Assembly: GCA_025454425.1 (NCBI GenBank) | Contig: JALOOL010000012.1 | Span: 1-63,439 of the forward strand | Length of the DNA: 63,439 nucleotides | Direction of reading: 5' to 3' | From: Hydrococcus sp. Prado102 | GTDB lineage: Bacteria; Cyanobacteriota; Cyanobacteriia; Cyanobacteriales; Microcystaceae | Shown here: positions 8,981-15,021 of the stretch, in pieces | How positions within the stretch are numbered: the stretch's first letter is position 1 | Layout of the letters: every line of letters starts with the position of its first letter | Made by a program: the position numbers and the translations under genes | The notes under the pieces: model-generated | What the model was told of the DNA's origin: nothing | What the model saw: the letters and a program-made list of their open reading frames with translations, nothing else | Database searches by the model: none

Positions 8981-9865
8981 TTATGGTAATTTAGCTAAAA
9001 ATTCTTCAGTTAATTTTGCAAAGGCTTTTGCCCCACTCGAACCGGGCATTCCAATCACAACTGGCATAAACATATCGACTGCTTTTGCGACATTAACATC
9101 CATTGGGATCGAATTTTGGAATAAATGATGGGGTTCAAAATCTTCTCTAACTCGCTTCATAACTTGTTGGTAGTAGCGACTTAATAAACCCCCTCCCGAA
9201 AGAATAAAAACCACTCCTAATAGATGAATATTGAGATCGTCTCTAGATTGATGGCTTTCTTTTAGTTTAGCAATTCGTCTTTCTAATAATTGCATTCCCA
9301 CAATTGATAAAGGTTCTGGTCTAGCAGGAAGCAAATAGTAATCGCTAGCAGCAATCCCGCTACGAGTTAATAAGTTATACCCTGGGGCGCAGTCCATAAT
9401 GATGAAATCATACTTATCTCTCACGGGGTCTAAGATATCTTGAATGAGAATTCGCTCAAAGTAATTCCAAACTTTCTCAAAATCTGTTGCATTTTGTTCT
9501 ATTGCTTGTTTGTGCAACATTTCCGAAACTAGATATTCGTCGTAAAGCTCGATATCTCCCGGCAATAATTCAAGTCCTTCAACATTGCAAACAGAAGGAC
9601 AAACTAAATCGTGAATGGTTAACTTATTGTAGGGATTGGGTTGAATAATCGAGTCGAGTAAATAAGTCAGCGTTTTTCTTTTTTTTCGCGTCTTTGCAAA
9701 GTCATGAGGGGACATTAAACTCAAAGTTGCGCTGATCTGTGCGTCTAAATCGAGGACGAGAACTCGTTTTCCGTGGTTTTTAGCAAGACAGGTGGCTAAG
9801 TTTACAGTGAGCGTCGTTTTACCAACACCGCCTTTCATATTAACAGTACTAATAACTATTCCCAT
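8981..9865 (-). CDS. ParA-family ATPase
   Basis: 294 residues. The deviant Walker A motif KGGVGKTT is at residues 11-18, with the Walker A' region LVLDLDAQ at 36-43 and the Walker B region FIIMDCAPG at about 153-161. Such ATPases position plasmids, chromosomes or protein cargos by binding DNA in the ATP state. No ParB-like partner is adjacent. The gene lies directly downstream of the tRNA array on the same strand (142 bp), with no clear terminator between, so read-through from the array promoter is possible. It is longer than the other ParA at 24046. Confidence 0.9.
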   Translation of the reverse strand: MGIVISTVNMKGGVGKTTLTVNLATCLAKNHGKRVLVLDLDAQISATLSLMSPHDFAKTRKKRKTLTYLLDSIIQPNPYNKLTIHDLVCPSVCNVEGLELLPGDIELYDEYLVSEMLHKQAIEQNATDFEKVWNYFERILIQDILDPVRDKYDFIIMDCAPGYNLLTRSGIAASDYYLLPARPEPLSIVGMQLLERRIAKLKESHQSRDDLNIHLLGVVFILSGGGLLSRYYQQVMKRVREDFEPHHLFQNSIPMDVNVAKAVDMFMPVVIGMPGSSGAKAFAKLTEEFLAKLP

Positions 9866-10007
9866 CGATAAAATTCCTGTTTTTCCGATAAATCGCTTAG
9901 CTTTGGCGCTATGTTAGTTTATCAGAATCGTTCTTCTCAAATCTGTTCCAGATCGAGGAGAGATAGAGAATTAAAATTCAAAAGCTTCGGTTCGCTTAAT
10001 AAATAAC

Positions 10008-10093
10008 GGAAGATGGAGGAATCGAACCCCTACAACATCGCTGCCATCCCCTGCGGTTCAAGCGCAGTTGCTCTCCACTGAGCGGCATCTTCC
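10008..10093 (-). tRNA. tRNA-Ser(UGA)
   Basis: 86 nt, class II with a long variable arm. Acceptor GGAAGAT/ATCTTCC, anticodon loop CTTGAAC between CTGCG and CGCAG, T-loop TTCGATT. CCA is not encoded. Last gene of the array in transcription order. Confidence 0.9.
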
Positions 10094-10101
10094 AAACAAA
10101 C

Positions 10102-10183
10102 GGAAAGTGGAGGAATCGAACCCCTGAGTATTACCTCACCCTAGTTTTCGAGGCTAGTTGCCAACCGTTCGGCAGCACTTTCC
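10102..10183 (-). tRNA. tRNA-Ser(CGA)
   Basis: 82 nt with a long variable arm. Acceptor GGAAAGT/ACTTTCC. Anticodon loop CTCGAAA, with a C-A mismatch closing the anticodon stem. T-loop TTCGATT. CCA not encoded. Confidence 0.85.
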
Positions 10184-10188
10184 AAAAG

Positions 10189-10258
10189 CCTCTTGTCCGG
10201 GAGTCGAACCCGGCGTTCCATCCTTCGGAAAGATAGACCTGCATCCGGCAGACAAGAG
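10189..10258 (-). tRNA. tRNA-Arg(CCG), short and atypical
   Basis: 70 nt. Acceptor CTCTTGT/ACAAGAG and T-arm CCGGG-TTCGACT-CCCGG are sound. The anticodon loop TTCCGAA reads CCG, but its stem has two G-U pairs and the D-arm is short and irregular. Function is uncertain. Confidence 0.65.
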
Positions 10259-10268
10259 TTATAAATGA

Positions 10269-10343
10269 GTCCACCAGGGAGGTACTGCCCCTCCTTTAAC
10301 ACAGTTATCGGCTGTGCGCGTCACTATTTTCGCCTCTAGTGGA
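10269..10343 (-). tRNA. tRNA-Ile(GAU)-like, probably degenerate
   Basis: The acceptor TCCACTA/TGGTGGA pairs. The anticodon arm CACAG-CCGATAA-CTGTG reads GAU but has C at position 33 instead of U. The T-arm stem GGAGG/CCTCC holds loop GGCAGTA, lacking the universal TTC. Likely a pseudo-tRNA or a non-canonical RNA. Confidence 0.5.
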
Positions 10344-10348
10344 TTAAC

Positions 10349-10434
10349 GGAAGATGGAGGAGTCGAACCCCTACGATATTATTACCGTACCCTACGCTTC
10401 CAACGCAGTTGCTTTCCCACAAGCAGCATCTTCC
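10349..10434 (-). tRNA. tRNA-Ser(GGA)
   Basis: 86 nt, class II. Acceptor GGAAGAT/ATCTTCC, anticodon loop TTGGAAG, T-loop TTCGACT. It closely resembles the Ser(UGA) gene at 10008, so the two probably arose by duplication. Confidence 0.88.
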
Positions 10435-10438
10435 AAGG

Positions 10439-10514
10439 GGTGTCTGACGGGACTCGAACCCGCTATTGACCAGCTTCACAGGCTGGTGTCACGACCACTT
10501 TGACTTCAGACACC
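10439..10514 (-). tRNA. tRNA-His(GUG)
   Basis: The eight-pair acceptor GGTGTCTG/CAGACACC includes the extra G-1:C73 pair characteristic of histidine tRNA. Anticodon arm CCAGC-CTGTGAA-GCTGG, T-arm regular. Confidence 0.92.
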
Positions 10515-10529
10515 GAAAAATAAATTTGG

Positions 10530-10603
10530 TGGATACTGGTCGGACTCGAACCGACATCTTTCTATTTGCAAGATAGACGCTTTGCCAGTTAAGCTACAGA
10601 CCC
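10530..10603 (-). tRNA. tRNA-Ala(UGC) with a bulged acceptor base
   Basis: Anticodon arm TCTAT-CTTGCAA-ATAGA. Acceptor GGGTCTG pairs with CAG-T-ATCC only if one U is bulged on the 3' side; G3:U70, the alanine identity pair, is then kept and ACCA follows directly (CCA at 10527-10529). T-arm GTCGG-TTCGAGT-CCGAC is normal. Confidence 0.8.
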
Positions 10604-10636
10604 ATGTTTTACAAAATCGAGTAAAAATATAAACTT

Positions 10637-10810
10637 ATGGAAGAACTTATAGATTGCTTAGAAGAATTTGGTTTTTACGAGTATGAAGATCCAAACGCGA
10701 TCGCGCGATTTCTAACACCGCAACTCCATGAAACGATTCAACAAAGTTTATTTGTCAAAGACCAAGATAAACCAAAAACTCTTGAAAGTTTTTATTCTGA
10801 ATATTTTTAG
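10637..10810 (+). CDS. Small acidic hypothetical protein inside the tRNA array
   Basis: 57 codons from ATG at 10637 to TAG at 10808, on the strand opposite to all the tRNA genes. The product (MEELIDCLEEFGFYEYEDPN and onward) is acidic and probably helical. It ends in FYSEYF. It lies in the only long gap of the array, between Arg(UCU) and Ala(UGC). There is no convincing ribosome-binding site. I recognise no family. It contains one HIP1-like GCGATCGCG. Confidence 0.45.
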   Translation: MEELIDCLEEFGFYEYEDPNAIARFLTPQLHETIQQSLFVKDQDKPKTLESFYSEYF

Positions 10811-10850
10811 CAATTGGCATACACCTCCTTTTTGATTAAATTAAATTTAA

Positions 10851-10923
10851 CGAGAATGGTTGGACTCGAACCAACATAAGTCAATTTAGAAGATTGATGC
10901 CTTATCCATTAGGCGACACTCTC
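10851..10923 (-). tRNA. tRNA-Arg(UCU)
   Basis: 73 nt. Acceptor GAGAGTG/CATTCTC, anticodon arm TCAAT-CTTCTAA-ATTGA, T-arm TTGG-TTCGAGT-CCAA, discriminator G. CCA not encoded. Confidence 0.92.
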
Positions 10924-11073
10924 AAGTCATTGCAATTATTAATGACAATTAACGATTGGTTGCTTTTTTGGGCGCACGCCATGCGCCCCTACCGATTGAA
11001 ATAATTCGTCATTTTTATGCGTTAATTACGAATTATTTGGTCACTGTTCACTGGTCACTGATAACTGATAAAG

Positions 11074-11145
11074 TAGCCCTGACAGGAGTTGAACCTGCAA
11101 CTACCTCTTTGTAGGAGAGGCGCTCTACCGTTGAACTACAGGGCT
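11074..11145 (-). tRNA. tRNA-Val(UAC) with C33
   Basis: 72 nt. Acceptor AGCCCTG/CAGGGCT. Anticodon arm CCTCT-CCTACAA-AGAGG, so position 33 is C where U is nearly universal. T-arm GCAGG-TTCAACT-CCTGT. CCA not encoded. Confidence 0.85.
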
Positions 11146-11150
11146 ATCAG

Positions 11151-11223
11151 AGCGAGTGATGGGACTTGAACCCATGCGCTGAGTGTGGCGCACTCAGATG
11201 CTAGCCAACTACATCACACCCGC
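11151..11223 (-). tRNA. tRNA-Gly(GCC)-like with atypical anticodon arm
   Basis: Acceptor GCGGGTG/CACTCGC with discriminator U, as in glycine tRNAs. The anticodon region can form a seven-pair stem (CTGAGTG/CACTCAG) closing a five-base loop, or a standard stem with loop GCGCCAC and anticodon GCC; in the latter, position 33 is C. T-arm normal. Confidence 0.7.
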
Positions 11224-11228
11224 AAAAG

Positions 11229-11300
11229 AGCGATCGACGAGACTCGAACTCGTGACCCCTGGTTGGAAGCCAGAGATGTTAGCCACTACACCACGATCGC
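11229..11300 (-). tRNA. tRNA-Gly(UCC)
   Basis: 72 nt. The acceptor GCGATCG/CGATCGC pairs perfectly and overlaps the HIP1 sequence. Anticodon arm TCTGG-CTTCCAA-CCAGG, T-arm ACGAG-TTCGAGT-CTCGT, discriminator U. Confidence 0.92.
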
Positions 11301-11307
11301 ATACCAG

Positions 11308-11380
11308 AGCTAGTGACAGGCATTGAACCTGCAACCCATCGCTTACAAGGCGATCGCTCTTCCAATTGAGCTACACCAGC
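11308..11380 (-). tRNA. tRNA-Thr(UGU)
   Basis: 73 nt. Acceptor GCTGGTG/CACTAGC, anticodon arm ATCGC-CTTGTAA-GCGAT, T-arm GCAGG-TTCAATG-CCTGT. CCA not encoded. Confidence 0.9.
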
Positions 11381-11422
11381 ATAAAATTAATTCGTAATTA
11401 GGAATCAAGCTATGAATTTTGG

Positions 11423-11496
11423 TGGCGGAGGTGAGAGTTGCACTCACCGATTTACAGCTTATGAGACTGTTGAGCCACTCTTGCTCCATCTCCGCA
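11423..11496 (-). tRNA. tRNA-Met(CAU), initiator-like
   Basis: The acceptor has an unpaired T1-C72 end (TGCGGAG/CTCCGCC), the initiator hallmark, and the body GATGGAGCA resembles initiator tRNA. The anticodon arm ACAGT-CTCATAA-GCTGT lacks the three G-C pairs of true initiators. The T-loop is TGCAACT, with G at position 55. CCA is encoded (11420-11422). It abuts the next gene without spacer. Confidence 0.75.
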
Positions 11497-11570
11497 TACC
11501 CCTGACTGGAGTCGAACCAGCAACTACCAAATTTTAAGTTTGGCACCTCTTCCAATTGGGTTACAGGGGC
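11497..11570 (-). tRNA. tRNA with UAA anticodon (Leu codon) on a class I body
   Basis: Anticodon arm CCAAA-CTTAAAA-TTTGG gives anticodon UAA, which reads the leucine codon UUA. The variable loop is only five bases, whereas leucine tRNAs have a long variable arm. Acceptor GCCCCTG/CAGGGGT, T-arm GCTGG-TTCGACT-CCAGT. Which amino acid it receives is open. Confidence 0.7.
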
Positions 11571-11574
11571 ATAA

Positions 11575-11646
11575 TGGGCTGTATAGGATTTGAACCTATG
11601 CTCTTCCGCTTAAGAGGCGGCTGCCTTACCGCTTAGCTAACAGCCC
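11575..11646 (-). tRNA. tRNA-Lys(CUU)
   Basis: 72 nt. Acceptor GGGCTGT/ACAGCCC, anticodon loop CTCTTAA between CCGC and GCGG, T-arm ATAGG-TTCAAAT-CCTAT. Confidence 0.9.
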
Positions 11647-11650
11647 GACA

Positions 11651-11722
11651 TGGGTCGCCTGGGGGTTGAACCCAGATAGTCCTGCTTAAAAGGCAGTTGC
11701 ATATCCGCTCTGCCAACGACCC
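11651..11722 (-). tRNA. tRNA-Lys(UUU)
   Basis: 72 nt. Acceptor GGGTCGT/GCGACCC, anticodon loop CTTTTAA between CTGC and GCAG, T-arm CTGGG-TTCAACC-CCCAG. Confidence 0.92.
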
Positions 11723-11727
11723 ATTAA

Positions 11728-11799
11728 TACCCCTGACTGGACTCGAACCTTCACTCTTCAGTTTCGTAGACTGATGTGTTATCCAGTTACACCACGCGA
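11728..11799 (-). tRNA. tRNA-Arg(ACG), chimeric with broken stems
   Basis: Anticodon arm TCAGT-CTACGAA-ACTGA is good. The 5' acceptor strand TCGCGTG does not match the 3' strand CAGGGGT, and the T-stem GAAGG/CCAGT has two mismatches. The 3' end (plus-strand TACCCCTGACTGGA, 11728-11741) is identical to that of the UAA-anticodon gene at 11497. The 3' end was probably copied from that neighbour. Likely non-functional unless repaired. Confidence 0.7.
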
Positions 11800-11804
11800 T
11801 CTGG

Positions 11805-11891
11805 CGGAGAGGACAGGATTTGAACCTGCAATGGGTATTAAACCATGCTCCCTTAGCAGAGGAGTGCTTTCACCAATTCAGCCACCTCTCC
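11805..11891 (-). tRNA. tRNA-Ser(GCU)
   Basis: 87 nt, class II. Acceptor GGAGAGG/CCTCTCC, anticodon arm CTCCT-CTGCTAA-GGGAG, long variable arm, T-arm GCAGG-TTCAAAT-CCTGT, discriminator G, CCA encoded at 11802-11804. Confidence 0.92.
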
Positions 11892-11895
11892 ATCA

Positions 11896-11979
11896 TGGGT
11901 CGGGCAGGATTTGCACCTGCAACGCATCAATGCGGCTGTTTTACAGACAGTTGCCCACGCTACATAGGCGAGCCAACCC
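11896..11979 (-). tRNA. tRNA-Tyr(GUA)
   Basis: 84 nt with a long variable arm as usual for bacterial tyrosine tRNA. Acceptor GGGTTGG/CCGACCC, anticodon loop CTGTAAA. The T-loop is TGCAAAT (G at position 55). Confidence 0.85.
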
Positions 11980-11986
11980 ACAAAAG

Positions 11987-12059
11987 TAGCCCCAACGGGA
12001 GTCGAACCCGTGTTCTCCGATAGAAAGTCGGATGTCCTTGGCCTCTAGACGATGGGGCC
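11987..12059 (-). tRNA. tRNA-Glu(UUC)
   Basis: 73 nt. Anticodon arm TCCGA-CTTTCTA-TCGGA. The body (ATCGTCTAGAGGCC) is a typical glutamate tRNA. Acceptor GGCCCCA/TGGGGCT with a G1-U72 end pair. CCA not encoded. Confidence 0.93.
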
Positions 12060-12104
12060 ACGCCAAAATAATTCGTAATTTGTAATTCGTAATTATTTTG
12101 AGAA

Positions 12105-12175
12105 CGCAGAGACTAGGATTTGAACCTAGAACATCGATTTTGGAGATCGAGATGTTGCCGTTACACCATCCCTGC
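12105..12175 (-). tRNA. tRNA-Trp(CCA)
   Basis: 71 nt. Acceptor GCAGGGA/TCTCTGC, anticodon arm TCGAT-CTCCAAA-ATCGA, T-arm CTAGG-TTCAAAT-CCTAG, discriminator G. Confidence 0.9.
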
Positions 12176-12181
12176 ATTTGG

Positions 12182-12254
12182 TTGCAGTGGTGGGAATTGC
12201 ACCCACATCTCCTCGGTTATGAGCCGAGTACCTTAGCTATTAGGTGACACTGCA
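12182..12254 (-). tRNA. tRNA-Met(CAU), elongator type or Ile2
   Basis: 73 nt. Acceptor TGCAGTG/CACTGCA pairs fully. Anticodon arm CTCGG-CTCATAA-CCGAG. T-loop TGCAATT with G55. CCA is encoded (12179-12181). If C34 is changed to lysidine it would read AUA; sequence alone does not decide this. Confidence 0.82.
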
Positions 12255-12263
12255 ATGCCTGAG

Positions 12264-12335
12264 AGTCCAGGAGGGGAATCGAACCCCTGCTAATCGATTT
12301 TGCAGATCGATGCCTTCCCACTTGGCGACCCGGAC
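12264..12335 (-). tRNA. tRNA-Cys(GCA)
   Basis: 72 nt. Acceptor GTCCGGG/CCTGGAC, anticodon arm TCGAT-CTGCAAA-ATCGA, T-arm AGGGG-TTCGATT-CCCCT, discriminator U as expected for cysteine. Confidence 0.92.
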
Positions 12336-12341
12336 ATTTAG

Positions 12342-12415
12342 AAGCCTCGACGGGAGTTGCACCCGCTTCTGTTCGATCGAGAATCAAAGCGACTTATCTA
12401 GTCGTCCACAAGGCT
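12342..12415 (-). tRNA. tRNA-Glu(CUC)
   Basis: 74 nt. Acceptor AGCCTTG/CGAGGCT. The anticodon stem TTTGA/TCGAA holds loop TTCTCGA, reading CUC. T-loop TGCAACT with G55. The body differs strongly from Glu(UUC) in the same array, so charging with glutamate is inferred only from the anticodon. Confidence 0.7.
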
Positions 12416-12423
12416 ACATCAGG

Positions 12424-12498
12424 CGGGGATGACGAGACTCGAACTCGCGACCTTTCGCTGGACAGGCGATTGCTCTCAACCAACTGAGCTACATCCCC
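12424..12498 (-). tRNA. tRNA-Asp(GUC)
   Basis: 75 nt. Acceptor GGGGATG/CATCCCC, anticodon loop CTGTCCA between TCGC and GCGA, T-arm GCGAG-TTCGAGT-CTCGT, discriminator G. First gene of the array in transcription order. Confidence 0.93.
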
Positions 12499-12596
12499 AA
12501 ATGTGGCAATTAATATTCAGTTTTCAAGGTTCGGTAGGTTTTACGCTTTCTGCGGCATCGCTTTGTAGTTCTGCTGTAGTGCTGCGTATGAATATA

Positions 12597-12625
12597 ATAT
12601 TACACACATGCTACAAGCGTGTCAA
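12597..12625 (-). promoter_or_regulatory. Consensus sigma70 promoter of the tRNA array
   Basis: On the minus strand TTGACA (12620-12625) is followed after exactly 17 bases by TAATAT (12597-12602). A start near 12590 gives a leader of about 90 nt before tRNA-Asp. No comparable minus-strand promoter was noticed inside the array, so one polycistronic precursor is likely. Confidence 0.85.
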
Positions 12626-12839
12626 GAGCATACTACAATTTTTTTTTTCGATCGCGCTTTTAGTTGTTTCTATGACCTTCTCTGTAAGGAACTGAAACGA
12701 AATATCGCTTTTTGCAATCGTTTCCCTGTAGTCATGACTACCTTGTTCGCCAGCTATTATGTCTAGACTGATAGAAGATTGCAAATCGTTAAGATTTGTT
12801 AATAATTAATAAAGCTTAGTTGGAATTAATATTTAGTCG

Positions 12840-14174
12840 ATGAATACTACAGAAAAAAAGCCTCAAGTTGTGATTATTGGTGGGGGTTTTGGGGGACTCT
12901 ATACCGCTAAAGCCCTGAAAAACGCGCCCGTAGAAGTTAAATTAATCGATAAGCGCAATTTCCATCTATTTCAGCCACTTCTTTATCAAGTTGCCACTGG
13001 CAGCCTTTCCCCGGCAGAGATTGCGTCTCCCCTTCGTCTTGTATTACGTCACCACAAAAACACTCAAGTAATTTTAGATGAAGCAGTTGATATTGACCCT
13101 GCCAACAAACGAGTCATTCTGCACGACCATGAACCCATCGATTACGATTTTCTAATTATTGCTACAGGAGTTAGCCATCATTACTTCGGAAACGACCAAT
13201 GGCAATTTGACGCTCCTGGACTAAAAACAATCGAAGATGCGATCGAAATTCGCCGTCGCATCTTTATGGCATTTGAAGCTGCCGAAAAAGAAACCGATCC
13301 TCAAAAACGCGAAGCTTGGTTGACATTTGCGATTGTAGGAGCCGGGCCGACTGGAGTAGAATTAGCAGGCGCGATCGCAGAAATCGCCGACCGCTCTTTG
13401 ATGGGAGATTTTCGCAATATCGATCCGAGCGATGCCAAAATCTTATTAATCGAAGGAATGGATCGCGTCCTTCCTCCTTATAAACCTGAATTATCTGCTA
13501 GTGCAGCAAAAGCTTTAACCAAGTTTGGCGTGACGGTACTAACGAAAACAATGGTGACAGATATTACAGATACTACTGTCACCGTGCGTCAGGGCGAAGA
13601 GATCGAGCAAATCCCCACACGTACCGTTCTTTGGGCGGCTGGCGTAAAAGCCTCTAAAATGGGGCAAATTGTCGCCAAAGCTACGGGAGCGAAATTAGAT
13701 CGCGTCGGACGAGTTATAGTAGAACCCGATTTGAGCGTGCCTGGAGATCCCAATATCTTTGTCATTGGCGATTTAGCTAATTTTTCCCATCAAGGAGAGC
13801 AACCGCTACCAGGAATTGCACCCGTCGCCATGCAAGAAGGACAGTACCTTGCTAAAGCAATTCAAAAGCGATTAAAAGGTCAACCCGTCGAACCTTTTGA
13901 ATATGAATCTGCGGGTAGCTTAGCGGTAATCGGACACCAGGAAGCTGTTGTAGATTTAGGATTTGTGCGACTTTCTGGATTTATTGCTTGGATTATCTGG
14001 GTAGTAGCGCATATTTATTATTTGATTGAATTTGATAATAAATTAGTCGTCATGGTTCAATGGGCTTGGCATTATGTAACCAGAGGTCGCGGCGCTCGTT
14101 TGATTACGGGAGAAGGCACGTTAGGTAAGGATGAAAAAGTTGTGACGATGAGGCAGGAAATCGCAACTAGGTAA
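12840..14174 (+). CDS. Type II NAD(P)H:quinone oxidoreductase (NDH-2)
   Basis: 444 residues, single-subunit respiratory dehydrogenase that passes electrons from NAD(P)H to quinone without pumping protons. Two Rossmann motifs are visible: VIIGGGFGGLYTAKAL at residues 11-26 (FAD) and AIVGAGPTGVELAG near 165-178 (NADH). FVIGDLANF near 305 closes the FAD site. A hydrophobic patch at about 385-410 (IAWIIWVVAHIYYLI) suits membrane attachment. Cyanobacteria usually have several copies (ndbA, ndbB, ndbC); I cannot say which this is. Confidence 0.92.
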   Translation: MNTTEKKPQVVIIGGGFGGLYTAKALKNAPVEVKLIDKRNFHLFQPLLYQVATGSLSPAEIASPLRLVLRHHKNTQVILDEAVDIDPANKRVILHDHEPIDYDFLIIATGVSHHYFGNDQWQFDAPGLKTIEDAIEIRRRIFMAFEAAEKETDPQKREAWLTFAIVGAGPTGVELAGAIAEIADRSLMGDFRNIDPSDAKILLIEGMDRVLPPYKPELSASAAKALTKFGVTVLTKTMVTDITDTTVTVRQGEEIEQIPTRTVLWAAGVKASKMGQIVAKATGAKLDRVGRVIVEPDLSVPGDPNIFVIGDLANFSHQGEQPLPGIAPVAMQEGQYLAKAIQKRLKGQPVEPFEYESAGSLAVIGHQEAVVDLGFVRLSGFIAWIIWVVAHIYYLIEFDNKLVVMVQWAWHYVTRGRGARLITGEGTLGKDEKVVTMRQEIATR

Positions 14175-14234
14175 AATTAATAAATTGCGAAAAGTCTGAA
14201 TGTATCCGATTTGCGTCTTAATAAGCGATCGCCT

Positions 14235-14987
14235 CTAAGGTTCTTGAAGCATATCTTGAAAATTGTTAGTCACTTGGCGATAGACTAAAATCGCTAACTG
14301 CGCTCCGAAAATCGGGCCGAGCCAGTATAACCAATGATATTGCCAGAGATTGCCTACCACAGCAGGGCCGAGCGATCGCGCGGGATTCATGCTCGCCCCC
14401 GTAATCGGCCCCATAAAGGCAGCTTCTAAGCCAACTGTCAGACCGATGGCCATCCCTGCAAAACCGACGCAAGCCCGTTTATCTAATCCAGAACCCAGAA
14501 TAACTAGCATCAAAATAAACGTCAATACCGTTTCTATAACCAGCGATTGCCACCAATTGCCATTCAATGGCAGAGTTGCTCCTAGTTGAGCGACGCGACC
14601 AAGAGATATCAAAAGCAACGCAGAAGCGGCTATTGCTCCGGTAGATTGAGCGATGATGTAAGGAATTACCTGTCGGCGAGGAAAAAAGCCGCCCGTCCAG
14701 AAAGCTAGCGTAACGGCGGGATTCATATGCGCTCCGCTAATATGCCCTAACGCATAAATTAAGGCAGCCACTACCGCTCCAAAGACAAAACTCACGCCAA
14801 GATGAGTTACTGCACCTTCACTGATGCTATTGACCATTACGGCTCCCGTTCCGGCAAAAACCAGGACAAAAGTACCAAGCGCCTCGGCGATGATTTCTTT
14901 ACGACACGAATAAATTAAACTTTTTAGCTTTTCGGACTGGCTCCTTTTGGGTCGAATCAGAGCCGACTGTCTGCGCGCAGTTTCCAT
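14235..14987 (-). CDS. Aquaporin / MIP-family channel in the arsenic operon
   Basis: 250 residues from ATG at 14987, which has GGAGG 7 nt upstream. A longer frame to 15053 would overlap arsM by 32 bases and lacks that site. Both half-helix motifs are present (HMNPAVT with NPA at 89-91, SMNPARS with NPA at 201-203), with six hydrophobic segments. MIP channels in ars operons let arsenite or methylated arsenicals cross the membrane, as known for AqpS. The position directly after arsR-arsM supports that role here. The charged N-terminus (QSALIRPKRSQSEK) is longer than in AqpZ. Confidence 0.9.
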   Translation of the reverse strand: METARRQSALIRPKRSQSEKLKSLIYSCRKEIIAEALGTFVLVFAGTGAVMVNSISEGAVTHLGVSFVFGAVVAALIYALGHISGAHMNPAVTLAFWTGGFFPRRQVIPYIIAQSTGAIAASALLLISLGRVAQLGATLPLNGNWWQSLVIETVLTFILMLVILGSGLDKRACVGFAGMAIGLTVGLEAAFMGPITGASMNPARSLGPAVVGNLWQYHWLYWLGPIFGAQLAILVYRQVTNNFQDMLQEP

Positions 14988-15021
14988 CAATTTACCTCCA
15001 TATTCGGTTTTTTTCCGGTAA

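Noticed and set aside
11041-11070. TCACTG/TCACTGATAACTGATA motifs between tRNA genes
   Set aside because: Short versions of a common cyanobacterial intergenic repeat (also near 21633 and 62489). Too short and degenerate here to call an element.
12429-12695. Plus-strand ORFs across the tRNA array
   Set aside because: They cross tRNA genes and are antisense reading of conserved tRNA sequence (for example ERTGFEP-like peptides from T-arms), a known annotation artefact.
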